A DNA stretch of 64,000 nt from Deltaproteobacteria bacterium (GCA_021737785.1 JAIPDI010000001.1:62001-126000); one strand, 5' to 3'. Positions 1 to 8,521 are shown, numbered from the stretch's first letter. The notes: a model not told the origin generated them from the sequence alone. Made by a program: numbers and translations.

Positions 1-2683
1 CATCCCCTTGGCCGGATAATCGCAATGCCACCCGGTAGACGCGACGATCTTCCGAAGGCCTTATGGAGAAGCCCAGCTTTTGTGCAAGGTTCAGCATGGT
101 CTTGTTTTCGGGAAGCACCAGCCCCCAGATTTCTTCCATTCCCCTCTCCTTTCCGATAGCCAGGAGATCCTCCATGAGACGGGCCCCGATACCCAGCCCC
201 TGCCAACTGTCCCCGATGACTACGGCGAATTCGCCCCGTTCTCCGCCGGGCTCCACCATCAGCCTGGCCACACCGAGAAGCCTTTCTTCTCCGTCCCGGT
301 GCTCCACGGCCACCAGGGCCATATCGCGGTCGTAGTCTATCTGGGTGAACAGCGAAACCATCTGAGGGGGCAACGCCTTTAGAGGACTCAGAAACCGGTA
401 GTACACCGACTTCCTTGAAAGGGTGCTGAAAAGCTGGATCAGTAAAGATGCATCCTCCGGTTTTATGGGCCGGATGCCGTAAGGTCGGCCATCCCGGGTA
501 ACGGCATCGGATTCATATTGTTCGGGATAGGGGCTGATCACCAGATGGGAAGGTGCCTTCACCGCCGTGGGAGTGACAACCACCCTCGCATCAACGGCAA
601 CTGCCTCTTTACCCCTGAGGATCAGCGGATTGATATCCAGTTCCCACACCTCAGGCAGATCGGTGAGGAGCTGAGAAAGACGTATCAGGATTTCCTCCAG
701 GAGGGGCATATTTGCGGCCTCCCTGTTTCGGAATCCCTTCAGGACCTGATAACAGAGGGTTTTTTCCATGAGCCGCCGGGCGAGCAGCCGGTTGAGAGGA
801 GGAAGTCCCAGGGCCCTGTCTTTGAAAATTTCGGTCATCACGCCGCCCATGCCGAAGAGGATCACGGGGCCGAATTCCGTGTCCTGCTTGGCGCCGACGA
901 TGAGTTCATGTTCTCCACCCAGGATCATCGGCTGGAGGGTCGCTCCATCGATCTCCGCCTCCGGAAAGTGTTGCCTTGCGCCTTGGATAATTTTTTGAAA
1001 GGCGGAGGCAACGGCGCGGTCGCCTTCGAGATTCAATAACACCCCTCCGATATCGCTCTTATGGGTGATCTGTCGCGACAAGACCTTCATGACGACCGGA
1101 CCCCTCATTTCCCTGGCTGCTGAGACAGCGGCCTCAGCAGAGGCGACCGCTCGAGTCGGATTCACCGGGATCCCATAAGCGCAAAGAAGGGCCTTCGATT
1201 CCATCTCCGTGAGAAGTCCGCCTCCTTTTTCCAGGACAGGGGTCAGAATGTCTCTTGCCTTGTTTCGATCAAACAGGAGGGTCGTTTCAAGTCTCGGGGG
1301 GACCTCTCCCAGCAGCTCCAGCTCCCTGGCATATCTCCGGAGATGGACAAAGGCCCTGACCGCCCTTTCAGGGGTGTCGTAGGTCGGGATGCCGGCGCGG
1401 TTGAGGAGTTGCCTCGGCTCCCTGGCGCTCTTCCCCCCCATCCACACGCCCAGAACCGGATAATGGGGGCCGGCCCCGAGACGTTCCACAAGCGCCCTGG
1501 CCACCTCGGTTCCAGGGGTCAGGGCCTGGGGGACAAAGATGATGAGAAGGGCCTGAATCTCCCGGGCCTCCAGCATGATTCCGACCACCTTCCGCCATCG
1601 TTCAATGGTGGCGTCTCCCAGCATATCGATGGGATTCCCCCTGCTCCAGTAGGAAGGGAGCACGCCATTCAGCTGCTGGATGGTTGAGGATTCGAGTTGG
1701 GCGGGCACCAGACCGCTGGTTGCCAGGGCATCGGCGGCCATTACGCCGGGGCCCCCGCCGTTTGTCAGGATGGCAAGGCTGGATCCCTTGGCCGGGGTCT
1801 GTTTGGCAACGAGTTCCGCACAGTCGAATAGCTCCTGAATGGTATCCACACGTATGATTCCGGCGCGTTCAAAGGCGGCATCATAGATGGCGTCTTCTCC
1901 GGCCAGCGCCCCCGTGTGTGAGGAGGCGGCCTTGGCCCCTGCCGGGGACCTTCCGGATTTGAGCACGATGATCGGCTTGAAGCGGGTCACTGTCCTGGCC
2001 GCGCTCAGAAATTTTCTGACGCGGCTGAGCTGCTCTATGTATAGGAGGATGCTGCTCACCTCCGGGTCATGCCCGAAATAATTGATGAGATCGCCGAAAT
2101 CCACGTCAAGCATGGACCCCACGCTGACAAAATACCGAAATCCGATGCTCTCTTCAAAGGACAGATCCAGAATCGCCGAGCAGATCGCACCACTCTGAGA
2201 GAGGAAGGCAATCCGTCCGGGAAGCGGCATCTCTTCGGCAAAACTTGCATTGAGTCCCGGTTCAGCCGCGATGATCCCCATGCAGTTGGGACCTACGATA
2301 CGGATCTTGCCCTTGGCGGCCGCTTTCTGGATCTCTTTTTCACTCCTGATCCCTTCCTTGCCGATTTCTTTTCCCCCGGCAGAAATGACAATCGCACCGC
2401 CCACCTGTTTTTGGGCGCACGCCGCCAGGACCTCCGGGACGGTATTGATGGGGGTGGCGATCACCGCCAGGTCCAGCGGCGCTTCGATGGCCGATATGGA
2501 AGGATAGACAACCGCTTTTCCCAATGCCTTGCGGTGGGGATTGACAGGATAGACCCTGCCCTTGAACCTCCCTGTGGTCAGGTTTCTCCACAGGGCATGC
2601 CCGATGGTTCCCTCCCTGTCGGTTGCACCGACAAGGGCCACGGACGTGGGCCTGAAAACCCTGTCGAGATTAACCATGCTCAT
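1..2683 (-). CDS. acyl-CoA synthetase (ADP-forming) fused to a GNAT acetyltransferase domain, C-terminus cut by window edge
   Basis: The leftward reading frame stays open from an ATG at 2683 to the window edge, about 894 codons. The start MSMVNLDRVFRP and the following SVALVGATD belong to the CoA-binding Rossmann domain of NDP-forming acyl-CoA synthetases; NCMGIIAAEPGLNASF and the later NGGGPGVMAADAL are succinyl-CoA-ligase-like motifs, and an ATP-grasp region follows. The last roughly 150 codons (positions 1-450) read as a GNAT fold ending in IRPSEDRRVYRV, so this is the ACS-GNAT arrangement seen in Pat-type protein lysine acetyltransferases and acetate-CoA ligases. Family knowledge: such proteins either make ATP from acyl-CoA or acetylate acyl-CoA synthetases. 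Whether the synthetase part is active cannot be judged here. A purine-rich GGGGAGGGG lies just upstream of the start. It is the last gene of a leftward pair with the Usp gene upstream. Confidence 0.85.
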   Translation of the reverse strand, partial: MSMVNLDRVFRPTSVALVGATDREGTIGHALWRNLTTGRFKGRVYPVNPHRKALGKAVVYPSISAIEAPLDLAVIATPINTVPEVLAACAQKQVGGAIVISAGGKEIGKEGIRSEKEIQKAAAKGKIRIVGPNCMGIIAAEPGLNASFAEEMPLPGRIAFLSQSGAICSAILDLSFEESIGFRYFVSVGSMLDVDFGDLINYFGHDPEVSSILLYIEQLSRVRKFLSAARTVTRFKPIIVLKSGRSPAGAKAASSHTGALAGEDAIYDAAFERAGIIRVDTIQELFDCAELVAKQTPAKGSSLAILTNGGGPGVMAADALATSGLVPAQLESSTIQQLNGVLPSYWSRGNPIDMLGDATIERWRKVVGIMLEAREIQALLIIFVPQALTPGTEVARALVERLGAGPHYPVLGVWMGGKSAREPRQLLNRAGIPTYDTPERAVRAFVHLRRYARELELLGEVPPRLETTLLFDRNKARDILTPVLEKGGGLLTEMESKALLCAYGIPVNPTRAVASAEAAVSAAREMRGPVVMKVLSRQITHKSDIGGVLLNLEGDRAVASAFQKIIQGARQHFPEAEIDGATLQPMILGGEHELIVGAKQDTEFGPVILFGMGGVMTEIFKDRALGLPPLNRLLARRLMEKTLCYQVLKGFRNREAANMPLLEEILIRLSQLLTDLPEVWELDINPLILRGKEAVAVDARVVVTPTAVKAPSHLVISPYPEQYESDAVTRDGRPYGIRPIKPEDASLLIQLFSTLSRKSVYYRFLSPLKALPPQMVSLFTQIDYDRDMALVAVEHRDGEERLLGVARLMVEPGGERGEFAVVIGDSWQGLGIGARLMEDLLAIGKERGMEEIWGLVLPENKTMLNLAQKLGFSIRPSEDRRVYRVALRLSGQGD

Positions 2684-2798
2684 ACGAAGCCCCTCCCCCC
2701 GGCCCGCCCTCCCGACTCGGTTCGATATTCGGGCGACAGGGCCGCGGCACTCTCCTGCATCAAAAAACGGAATTCAGCTGTCCGCTTTTTTCTCAAGA

Positions 2799-3254
2799 TT
2801 ATGGGTGCCTCTCCCGGATGCTGAGAACAGGACGCCTGGCAAGCCGAACGACCTTTTCTGCGACCGAACCGAAGACAAGGCGTTTTAATCCGGTTTGGCC
2901 CCGGGTGGCGATGACGATAACGTCCACGTTTTCATTTTCGGCGGTATTCACAATCTGATCGGCGGGATCGCCCGAAGATAATATCCTGCGGGTCGAAACA
3001 CGTTCAGGTATCCTCTTTCCGATTTGCTCTTCCAGGACCTTCATCGACGATGCTTCCATTACCTTCTGATATTCCTGAACATTGAAGGCTGCTGGGCTCC
3101 TGTACTCCGTTGCGATAACCGGAATCGGCGCTACGACGTGGATGACGATCAGCTCGGAGGAAAAATGCAAGGCCAGTTCGGTGGCCACTTCCAACGCCTC
3201 AAAAGATGGATCGCTGAAATCCGTAGGACATAGGATCTTTTTTAAAGGCAACAT
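2799..3254 (-). CDS. universal stress protein (UspA family)
   Basis: A 151-residue cytoplasmic protein. It opens MLPLKKILCPTDFSDPS, the first beta strand of the UspA fold, and its C-terminal half has the nucleotide-loop pattern ATRGQTGLKRLVFGSVAEKV, close to the G-2x-G-9x-G-S/T signature of ATP-binding Usp proteins. The ATG at 3254 is chosen because AGGAGG sits six to seven bases upstream; an upstream extension to 3371 has no such site and no family similarity. Usp proteins are induced by starvation or membrane stress and often pair with ion transporters. A second, two-domain Usp is encoded at 41093-41992. It is transcribed toward the acyl-CoA synthetase, about 115 bases away, and may be co-transcribed with it. 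Confidence 0.9.
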   Translation of the reverse strand: MLPLKKILCPTDFSDPSFEALEVATELALHFSSELIVIHVVAPIPVIATEYRSPAAFNVQEYQKVMEASSMKVLEEQIGKRIPERVSTRRILSSGDPADQIVNTAENENVDVIVIATRGQTGLKRLVFGSVAEKVVRLARRPVLSIRERHP

Positions 3255-3933
3255 GTAGACCTCCTTTCTTGGGTGGACAATGTGGATAAGATAATGTGGT
3301 CCATGGCATGTCGGGTGGAAAGCAGTGCGGTCCGCTCCCCGCCTTATCCCATCCCTGATGAAATGCAACACCTGTGCCTTTCCTGTCAGGGGGTCTGCAA
3401 AGCTGCCGTGGATCGCTGCAAAAGGATCTCCTCATGTCGCACCGCACCGGGGGAGCAGCAAATCCATCTCCTGTTTCCGAAAACAGGCAGCCGTCTAAGT
3501 CACTAAAAGAATTTGTTTTTGACAAAGTTTCCATTGTCCATGATTTTCTTTATCTCTTCTAATCTCAAAAATCTGCTGTCTATCAAATTTGCAGAAATCA
3601 TTTGAAGCTCAGGGGGGAACTGAATGATCTATTCCGGAAAGTCTCACGCTGCGGTTTACAGTTAGTAAAAGAAATCGACACATGTCGCTGTGAATCGAAT
3701 CCCAAACATATTTGTGCTCTATGAAAAACAATAGGATTTCAATTAATTGGGATCTTACTCCCTCTTTTTCTTCTGTTGGCACATCGGTTGCTAGAGAATG
3801 ACAGAAGAGAAGATGCGTGGATACGTCGCGCGACCCATATACTCATTTAACGTCGGTACGAGAAGAGGGGGAAGGCATTCCCCGGAGGTCGCTGCAATCA
3901 TTTTCATCCGCTTGAGGGAAAGGGGGTGTCAGC
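3255..3933. other. intergenic region between divergent genes, no gene seen
   Basis: These 679 bases separate the leftward Usp gene from the rightward 3934 gene. Reading frames here are short and lack family similarity. The stretch from about 3500 to 3780 is clearly more AT-rich than the surrounding coding DNA, fitting promoter DNA for both sides. I could not fix a convincing -35/-10 pair. Confidence 0.5.
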
Positions 3934-4203
3934 ATGGACTCCGAGTTCAAGATACTTACGCATGTAAACGGTGACTACCTGCATCTCAAACTCATAGGAA
4001 AATTCAACGGCGTTTCGGCCAGGCAACTGATCGATTTGCTCTGGCGGTATGTACGAAATGTATCGACCGTTATTATTCACACCAGTTCCTTGGTAAAGGA
4101 TATTCAATTCGCCCAGGATGAGTTCAGGGATGATCTTCTGTTTCTGAGGAAACAACCTGTCCGATTTATCGTCACAGGTGAATTTGCTTCACTGTTCAGT
4201 TGA
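3934..4203 (+). CDS. small conserved-looking protein, possibly STAS-like
   Basis: An 89-residue protein starting MDSEFKILTHVNGDYLHLKL with a good ribosome-binding site (AAAGGGGG) ahead of the ATG. The pattern of alternating hydrophobic strands (DYLHLKLIGKFNG, then TVIIHTS, then VRFIVTGEF) around a helix ISARQLIDLL-type segment resembles the small STAS/anti-sigma-antagonist fold, but no phosphorylatable serine motif can be asserted. No signal peptide or membrane segment. It is 84 bases upstream of the CBS-ACT gene and likely in one operon with it. Function unknown; the STAS assignment is an inference from strand pattern only. Confidence 0.6.
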   Translation: MDSEFKILTHVNGDYLHLKLIGKFNGVSARQLIDLLWRYVRNVSTVIIHTSSLVKDIQFAQDEFRDDLLFLRKQPVRFIVTGEFASLFS

Positions 4204-4287
4204 GGCATTCGATAATCGCGTTGGATAAGACAGCCGATCCGGGGATGAAAGATATCCCGGTCGCATAAAGGAAAGGGAGGTGCTGCA

Positions 4288-4965
4288 ATGTTGGTAAAAG
4301 ACTGGATGACAAAGACGGTCATCACTGTCGATGCGAATGACTCCATGCATGAGGCCATGGGGTTAATGAAAAAGCATATGATCTCCATGTTGCCTGTTAT
4401 GAAAAGGGGCAAGTTGGTGGGAATCGTTACGGACAGGGATATGAAAAGGGCCTCTGCATCCGATGCCACCACCCTGGAAATGCATGAGTTGCTTTATTTG
4501 ATTTCAAAAATCGCAGTCAAGGACATCATGACCAAAGAACCGGTGACCATACCCTTTGATTTTACGGTTGAAGAGGCCGCCGAGATATTAATGAAAAACA
4601 GGATATCCGGCGCCCCGGTGGTGGATCGGGAAGGCCGGGTGGTGGGGACCATTACCAAGGGAGACATCTTCAGGGTCCTGGTTTCTCTGACCGGTGTGGG
4701 GCAACGGGGGATCCAGTTTGCCTTCCAGGTGGAAGACCGCTCAGGGTCCATCAAAGAGGTCGCGGATATCATCCGGAGTTACGGGGGCCGAATGGTGAGC
4801 ATTCTGAGCACATACGAACATGTTCCCAAAGGCTTCAGAAAGGTATTCATCAGGATGTATGGGGTGGATCGGGACAAACTTCCCCGTCTCGAAGAGGAAC
4901 TCCGACAAAAAGCCGAACTCCTCTACGTGGTGGATCACCGGGAAAACAGGAGAGAAATCTTTTAG
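4288..4965 (+). CDS. CBS-pair protein with C-terminal ACT-like domain (AcuB-like)
   Basis: A 225-residue cytoplasmic protein. Two CBS domains come first: VKDWMTKTVITVDANDS to VGIVTDRDMK (about 1-60) and VKDIMTKEPVTIPFDFT to VVGTITKGDIFRVLVSL (about 75-135). After that comes an ACT-like segment, FQVEDRSGSIKEVADIIRSYGGR and the strands after it (about 145-215). This layout matches AcuB-type proteins, which bind adenine nucleotides through the CBS pair. A strong GGGAGGTG site precedes the ATG. A close paralogue with the same layout, including LVSLxGxxxxG and GSxxEVxxIxRxYG, lies at 39806-40516 in an operon with PsiE and glucan phosphorylase. Both are probably energy-charge sensors; the partner of this one is not evident. 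Confidence 0.88.
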   Translation: MLVKDWMTKTVITVDANDSMHEAMGLMKKHMISMLPVMKRGKLVGIVTDRDMKRASASDATTLEMHELLYLISKIAVKDIMTKEPVTIPFDFTVEEAAEILMKNRISGAPVVDREGRVVGTITKGDIFRVLVSLTGVGQRGIQFAFQVEDRSGSIKEVADIIRSYGGRMVSILSTYEHVPKGFRKVFIRMYGVDRDKLPRLEEELRQKAELLYVVDHRENRREIF

Positions 4966-5192
4966 TGCGCAACATTCGCAGCCCGTCCCTGCGCCTCTCC
5001 TGGTGCCGCCGGGCTGATGGTGCCCATACTTATTGATTCGTTGGGCATGGCCTTATTTCCCCTGATAAACTCCTGAACAAGTCGGGGCTTTCCCACCGCC
5101 TTCAGGCCATAGACGGGGATGAACCGGAATCCAGGGACTTGGGAGGCCCTTTCCAGGGCCGCCGGCGCCGCTTTCCCATCCACAAATTTCAT
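4962..5192 (-). CDS. small unrecognised ORF, possibly a gene remnant
   Basis: A 76-codon leftward frame starting MKFVDGKAAPAALERAS, convergent with the CBS-ACT gene and overlapping its stop by four bases. The first 50 residues look protein-like (SQVPGFRFIPVYGLKAVG), the last 25 do not. A weak GAGG lies about 14 bases upstream of the start. I do not recognise the family. It could be the 3-prime remnant of a larger gene, which would fit the decayed genes just to the right, or simply noncoding. Confidence 0.25.
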   Translation of the reverse strand: MKFVDGKAAPAALERASQVPGFRFIPVYGLKAVGKPRLVQEFIRGNKAMPNESISMGTISPAAPGEAQGRAANVAH

Positions 5193-5239
5193 ATGGGCTT
5201 ACCTCAGATTTCTGTGCCTTTGAGAGGAGGCTCGCGCCC

Positions 5240-5617
5240 ATGGGTCAAGTTTCACGTCAAAAGAACCTCACAGGTAACACCACGATTCGCAGAAGACTCT
5301 TCTTTCTTCTTTATATTCTCCTAATTCCGATATTATCGGTACAACTGCTTATTTATCGAGACCGCATCAAAGATCTCTCTAATTCCGCGCTAAGATCCAA
5401 TATGGAGGTGGCACGCGCGGCCGCCACATCCGCTTATTCATTCGTCCAAAATATTGCCTTATATCAAAGAGGAATCTCGTTTCTCCTCATTTCTCGGAAC
5501 TCTCTGAAAGTCGACCCCATCTCGGGTGGGATCTCTAACCTGATTTTGACGGTCGATGGAAATGTGCGACTGCAATCTATTGTTGGAAGAGTTCAGCCCA
5601 AGTTGCCGGAGAAATGA
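5240..5617 (+). pseudogene. truncated N-terminus of a membrane sensor protein
   Basis: A 125-codon frame with AGGAGG upstream of the ATG. Residues 17-40 form one membrane helix (RRLFFLLYILLIPILSVQLL), and the following DLSNSALRSNMEVARAAATS is the usual first helix of a Cache-type extracytoplasmic sensor in histidine kinases. The frame ends soon after ILTVDGNVRL, before any second membrane helix, HAMP or kinase domain. I read this as the surviving 5-prime end of a sensor kinase gene, cut off at the left border of the restriction-modification scar. It may still be expressed as a single-pass fragment. Confidence 0.6.
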
Positions 5618-5698
5618 TCGAGCTTTGCGGTCTTGGACTTTCAACGAGAAGCCGGGGGCAATTCTCGGGCCAGAACACCCATACCGGGAAGCGGGCAT

Positions 5699-6214
5699 AT
5701 GACGGCGATGAAGGTAAAAGCGCTTTTCAAGGAGTACTTGAAGGAGTTATCCGATACAACCCTGCGGGGGGACGCACGTGAGGAAAGCTTCTATCCGGCC
5801 CTGGCGAACCTGTTTCACGAGGTCTCCGAGACCACCGACCGCTCCCATGTCCCTGTCACCACCCTTCCCAAACCCACGGACGCGGGCAACCCCGACTTCC
5901 GCCTCTAGAACGGCACAGACCGAATCATCGGGTACATCGAGGCCAAAAGGCCCACTGAGGAATGGCTCGATCTCATTGAAGGCACTGACCAGCTTCGGCG
6001 CTACCGGTCCACCTTTCCCAACCTCATCCTGACCAACTTCCTCGAATTCCGCCTGTACCGGAACGGCGAACTGGTGGAAACGATCCTTTGCGGCCGGCCC
6101 GTGGTACTCAACAAACTCGGCATGGCCCCGCCCATGACGGGTATGGGCGTGTCGCCAAGGGCTATGGATATCACAGGATTTTTGAGCTTGACGATGTTCT
6201 GGGTTTTGACATAA
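5699..6214 (+). pseudogene. N-terminal remnant of a Type ISP-like restriction-modification enzyme (DNA N6-methylase type)
   Basis: The frame reads MTAMKVKALFKEYLKELSD, then LPKPTDAGNPDFRL, an in-frame TAG at 5906-5908, then NGTDRIIGYIEAKRPTEEW, FPNLILTNFLEFRLYRNGE and VVLNKLG before similarity is lost near 6120. This is the N-terminal nuclease-like domain of large single-polypeptide restriction-modification proteins; the PD-(D/E)xK-like residues would be D in NPDF and E-x-K in YIEAK. The expected residue at the stop is W (TGG to TAG is one change). The rest of the gene, methylase and target-recognition parts, is missing, but its extreme C-terminus is found at 7737-7928 in the same orientation. 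The gap between holds the AbiE pair. Confidence 0.7.
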
Positions 6215-6337
6215 GGAATAGGATAATACACGCGGATGGGATTTTTTGAATTCGATGCAGCGTTCTCATCAAGGAACCGTAGGCATATCTCACGTTTTCG
6301 ATGTCCGGAATTTTTTGAGTTTTAAAAAGATACACCT

Positions 6338-7033
6338 TTACATCTGCTTTTTGATCAGCCGCTCAAGGTCGGCAAGGAAGGATGTCTGTATCCAGTTCCT
6401 GTAATCCTGATTTAAAAGCTTACCGGTGTCTCGAAGGATTTTCTTGGGATCTGCTGTCTTGACCGTATTCAACAGGGCCTGAAAAAACGCCGAACGATTC
6501 TCAAACGCTCGCGCTATCATGGCTTCATCCAGGGGGTATGCGCCGTTCAGGATAAACCAGGTATCAAAGATGTCTCTGCCGGCCTGGCGGTCAAGATACG
6601 TGAGAAGCTTCTCTGTCATTAAGAAGGAGGGCTCCAGCGTGACGATGGGCACGCCTCTGAGGGGGAGAATGGCGGTTTTGAGTTCCTTTTCCCTGGTGGA
6701 GATTTCAATTTTTATATGGAAATTTCTGTCAGGCCCCCTGAATCGCAGCTCTACAAGGATTGTGTGGTATTTTAGGGCGTTGTCGGTTACCTCCCAGCGT
6801 TTCTTTGTGCAAAGGCTTTTGATGATGCCGATAAGCCCATCGGGCAATCCCCCTGGAAGGACATCATAATCGATATCCTCGGAGTAACGGGGCAGATCAT
6901 AGAAAAGCTTGAGTGCCGTTCCCCCCTTAAAGGCGATTTGTGAACCGGCATCGGATTTGGCCAGGGCCTGAACAACCTCTATGATGACGTTTTCCCGGTA
7001 CTGATTGAAAAAATCCTGTTTATTTGGCTTCAT
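6338..7033 (-). CDS. abiEii: AbiEii/AbiGii-type nucleotidyltransferase toxin
   Basis: A 231-residue cytoplasmic protein of the DUF1814/AbiEii family. FKGGTALKLFYDLPRYSEDIDYD (residues about 35-57) contains the GG-T and the paired acidic residues D53 and D55 of the nucleotidyltransferase fold; FLMTEKLLTYLDRQAGRDIFDTWFIL is the downstream family motif with the conserved R-D-x-x-D. Length matches the family. Known members are the toxin of Type IV toxin-antitoxin abortive-infection systems and modify RNA with nucleotides. Its start overlaps the antitoxin gene by 14 bases, so the two are translationally coupled. All key residues visible appear intact, so it is probably functional. Confidence 0.88.
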   Translation of the reverse strand: MKPNKQDFFNQYRENVIIEVVQALAKSDAGSQIAFKGGTALKLFYDLPRYSEDIDYDVLPGGLPDGLIGIIKSLCTKKRWEVTDNALKYHTILVELRFRGPDRNFHIKIEISTREKELKTAILPLRGVPIVTLEPSFLMTEKLLTYLDRQAGRDIFDTWFILNGAYPLDEAMIARAFENRSAFFQALLNTVKTADPKKILRDTGKLLNQDYRNWIQTSFLADLERLIKKQM

Positions 7034-7616
7034 AGTTCTGCTTCCTGAAAAAACGAACCAGTTCTCTCACCCTGTCAGGATAAAAACGGCCGTAATATGT
7101 GAGAATGTCCGTATCCAGTCTGCCCATATTCACGTCTTCCGGGAGGAGTTCGACAAGCCCTTTTGTCCGCATATATAGACTGTCCAGGAAGGCCTTTTCC
7201 GGATCGGCAATGTAAAAATCTTCGACCTGCACCTGTCCGAAACGCATCAGCGGGGGCGCTATGCGCCGATAAACAAATGTGGTGTTTTCGACTTGATACT
7301 GATAACTCTTAAGTGCCGTGGAAAAAACAATCTGTGGAACCTGAACAATCAGTCCCCAATAATTGAGAGCCGATTCCAATGAAACGACAGATGGTTGGCA
7401 TAGGGCGTTCGCTAAGGAAAACAGGGAGTACTTTCTGTTGATAAGGGCATAGAGATCACGACGAATGCGGGTGAGTACGCCCCGTTTGACAAGTCTGGTC
7501 GTGATCGTCCGGGTGCTCTCCCTTGATGCCTCAAAAATGACCTGGAGGGACGACGTCGTGAAAAACGGAGTGTCGGCACTCAATAATCTGGAGATCTTGT
7601 CGCCTGCCATGGCCAA
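7020..7616 (-). CDS. abiEi: AbiEi-type antitoxin and repressor
   Basis: A 198-residue protein with an N-terminal winged helix (TTSSLQVIFEASRESTRTITTRLVKRGVLTRIRRDLYAL, about 20-58) and a C-terminal AbiEi domain with the family segments SVVSLESALNYWGLI and IADPEKAFLDSLYMR. In characterised systems this protein neutralises AbiEii and represses its own promoter by binding inverted repeats. The start is uncertain: TTG at 7616 is six bases from an AGGA site, ATG at 7610 is twelve. A near-consensus promoter with a perfect inverted repeat lies directly upstream (7629-7681). It is the first gene of the pair. Confidence 0.88.
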   Translation of the reverse strand: MAMAGDKISRLLSADTPFFTTSSLQVIFEASRESTRTITTRLVKRGVLTRIRRDLYALINRKYSLFSLANALCQPSVVSLESALNYWGLIVQVPQIVFSTALKSYQYQVENTTFVYRRIAPPLMRFGQVQVEDFYIADPEKAFLDSLYMRTKGLVELLPEDVNMGRLDTDILTYYGRFYPDRVRELVRFFRKQNYEAK

Positions 7617-7628
7617 TAACGTTCCTGG

Positions 7629-7681
7629 TAAATAAACACTTTTGTTTATTTATTATTATCCTAATTGGGAGTATTTGTCAA
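7629..7681 (-). promoter_or_regulatory. abiE promoter with palindromic operator
   Basis: On the leftward strand, TTGACA (7681-7676) and TAATAA (7658-7653) are separated by exactly 17 bases, a near-consensus sigma-70 promoter. Immediately downstream, covering the expected transcription start, is a perfect 10-base inverted repeat with a 4-base centre, TAAATAAACA (7629-7638) and TGTTTATTTA (7643-7652). Position and symmetry are what an autorepressing AbiEi winged-helix protein would need. Binding itself is inference. Confidence 0.7.
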
Positions 7682-7736
7682 GTCTCTTCGGAGCAGTCTG
7701 TGGTCTCAGAGGAAAAAGGCAGCCACATGCCCATAG

Positions 7737-7928
7737 AACTATCGCATCGACGGATATATGGTCTGCGAGAAATGGCTCAAGAATCGGTGGGAGCGGCGTC
7801 TGGAACTGGACGACATCCGCACCTATTGCCGCATTGTAACTGCCTTGAAACTCACCATCGACATTCAAACAGAAATTACCGCCTTATACCCAGAGATTGA
7901 ACAAGCACGCCTATCGTTGCCCGCCTGA
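7737..7928 (+). pseudogene. C-terminal remnant of the same Type ISP-like restriction-modification enzyme
   Basis: The frame reads NYRIDGYMVCEKWLKNR, LDDIRTYCRIVTALKLT, IDIQTEITALYPEIE and a TGA at 7926-7928. IDGYMVxEKWLKxR and DIRTYCRIVTAL are the closing segment of N6-methylase-type restriction-modification proteins, the same family as the remnant at 5699. A stop (TAG, 7734-7736) lies in frame just upstream, so nothing more of the protein is encoded here. Same strand and order as the 5-prime remnant, about 1.5 kb apart, with AbiE in reverse orientation between them. Confidence 0.65.
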
Positions 7929-8062
7929 GAAAGAGATCTGGCCGCAGGAGACGATCGAATTGGTCCGATTTTATAATTTTATATCCTGATTGGCAAACTG
8001 TCAGAAAATGTAAACACTTTCCTGTTGCCGACCGGCCATAAGAACTGATAACATGTTTATAA

Positions 8063-8296
8063 ATGAAACCCATCACATATACCCGGCACGCAAAAAACAG
8101 AATGCGGTGGCGCAGGATTCCAAAAGCCGATGTGGCATCCGCGATTGCTTCTCCTGATTTTGAGGAGCCTTCGCTCGAGGACCGAAGGAATGTGTGGAAG
8201 AAGTTTTCAGCTAAATATCTAAGGGTTACCTATAAGGAATCAGAAGAAAGCATACTTGTTGTGACCGCAGTCAACAAGACCAAGAGTTGGAGGTGA
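8063..8296 (+). CDS. DUF4258 protein, putative toxin-like
   Basis: A 77-residue protein starting MKPITYTRHAKNRMRWRRIP, the R-H-A-x-x-R-M opening of DUF4258 (a RelE/BrnT-like small fold), with ADVASAIASPD in the middle and ILVVTAVNKTK as the last strand. No good ribosome-binding site is visible. It lies six bases upstream of a DUF2283 gene. Such pairs recur as two-gene units and are suspected toxin-antitoxin modules; no catalytic activity is established from sequence. It sits in the same accessory patch as the AbiE pair. Confidence 0.75.
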   Translation: MKPITYTRHAKNRMRWRRIPKADVASAIASPDFEEPSLEDRRNVWKKFSAKYLRVTYKESEESILVVTAVNKTKSWR

Positions 8297-8302
8297 TCGG
8301 AC

Positions 8303-8521
8303 ATGCGCATTGAGTACGATAGAGAAGCCGACGCACTGTATATCCAGTTACGGGATGTATATGTGGAAGATAACATCGATGTTGAAGAGGGCATTTCCAT
8401 CGATCTGGACAAAGAGCGGCATGTGGTGGGTATCGAAATCCTGGATGCAAGTAAGAAATTGACATCGCGGGATATGGCGAACATAACAATTGAAAATCTC
8501 CCCTTGGAAAAAGCCGCCTGA
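8303..8521 (+). CDS. DUF2283 protein, partner of the DUF4258 gene
   Basis: A 72-residue acidic protein, MRIEYDREADALYIQLRD then DVEEGISIDLDKERHVVGIEILDASK, which is the DUF2283 beta-rich signature almost end to end. It follows the basic DUF4258 protein after six bases, with a GGAGGTGA site inside the end of that gene, so they are co-translated. The small basic/acidic pairing fits a toxin-antitoxin arrangement with this as the antitoxin, which is inference. Confidence 0.8.
   Translation: MRIEYDREADALYIQLRDVYVEDNIDVEEGISIDLDKERHVVGIEILDASKKLTSRDMANITIENLPLEKAA

Noticed and set aside
518-1039. Rightward 173-codon frame at the left edge
   Set aside because: Antisense to the acyl-CoA synthetase, whose frame is open and shows family motifs throughout.
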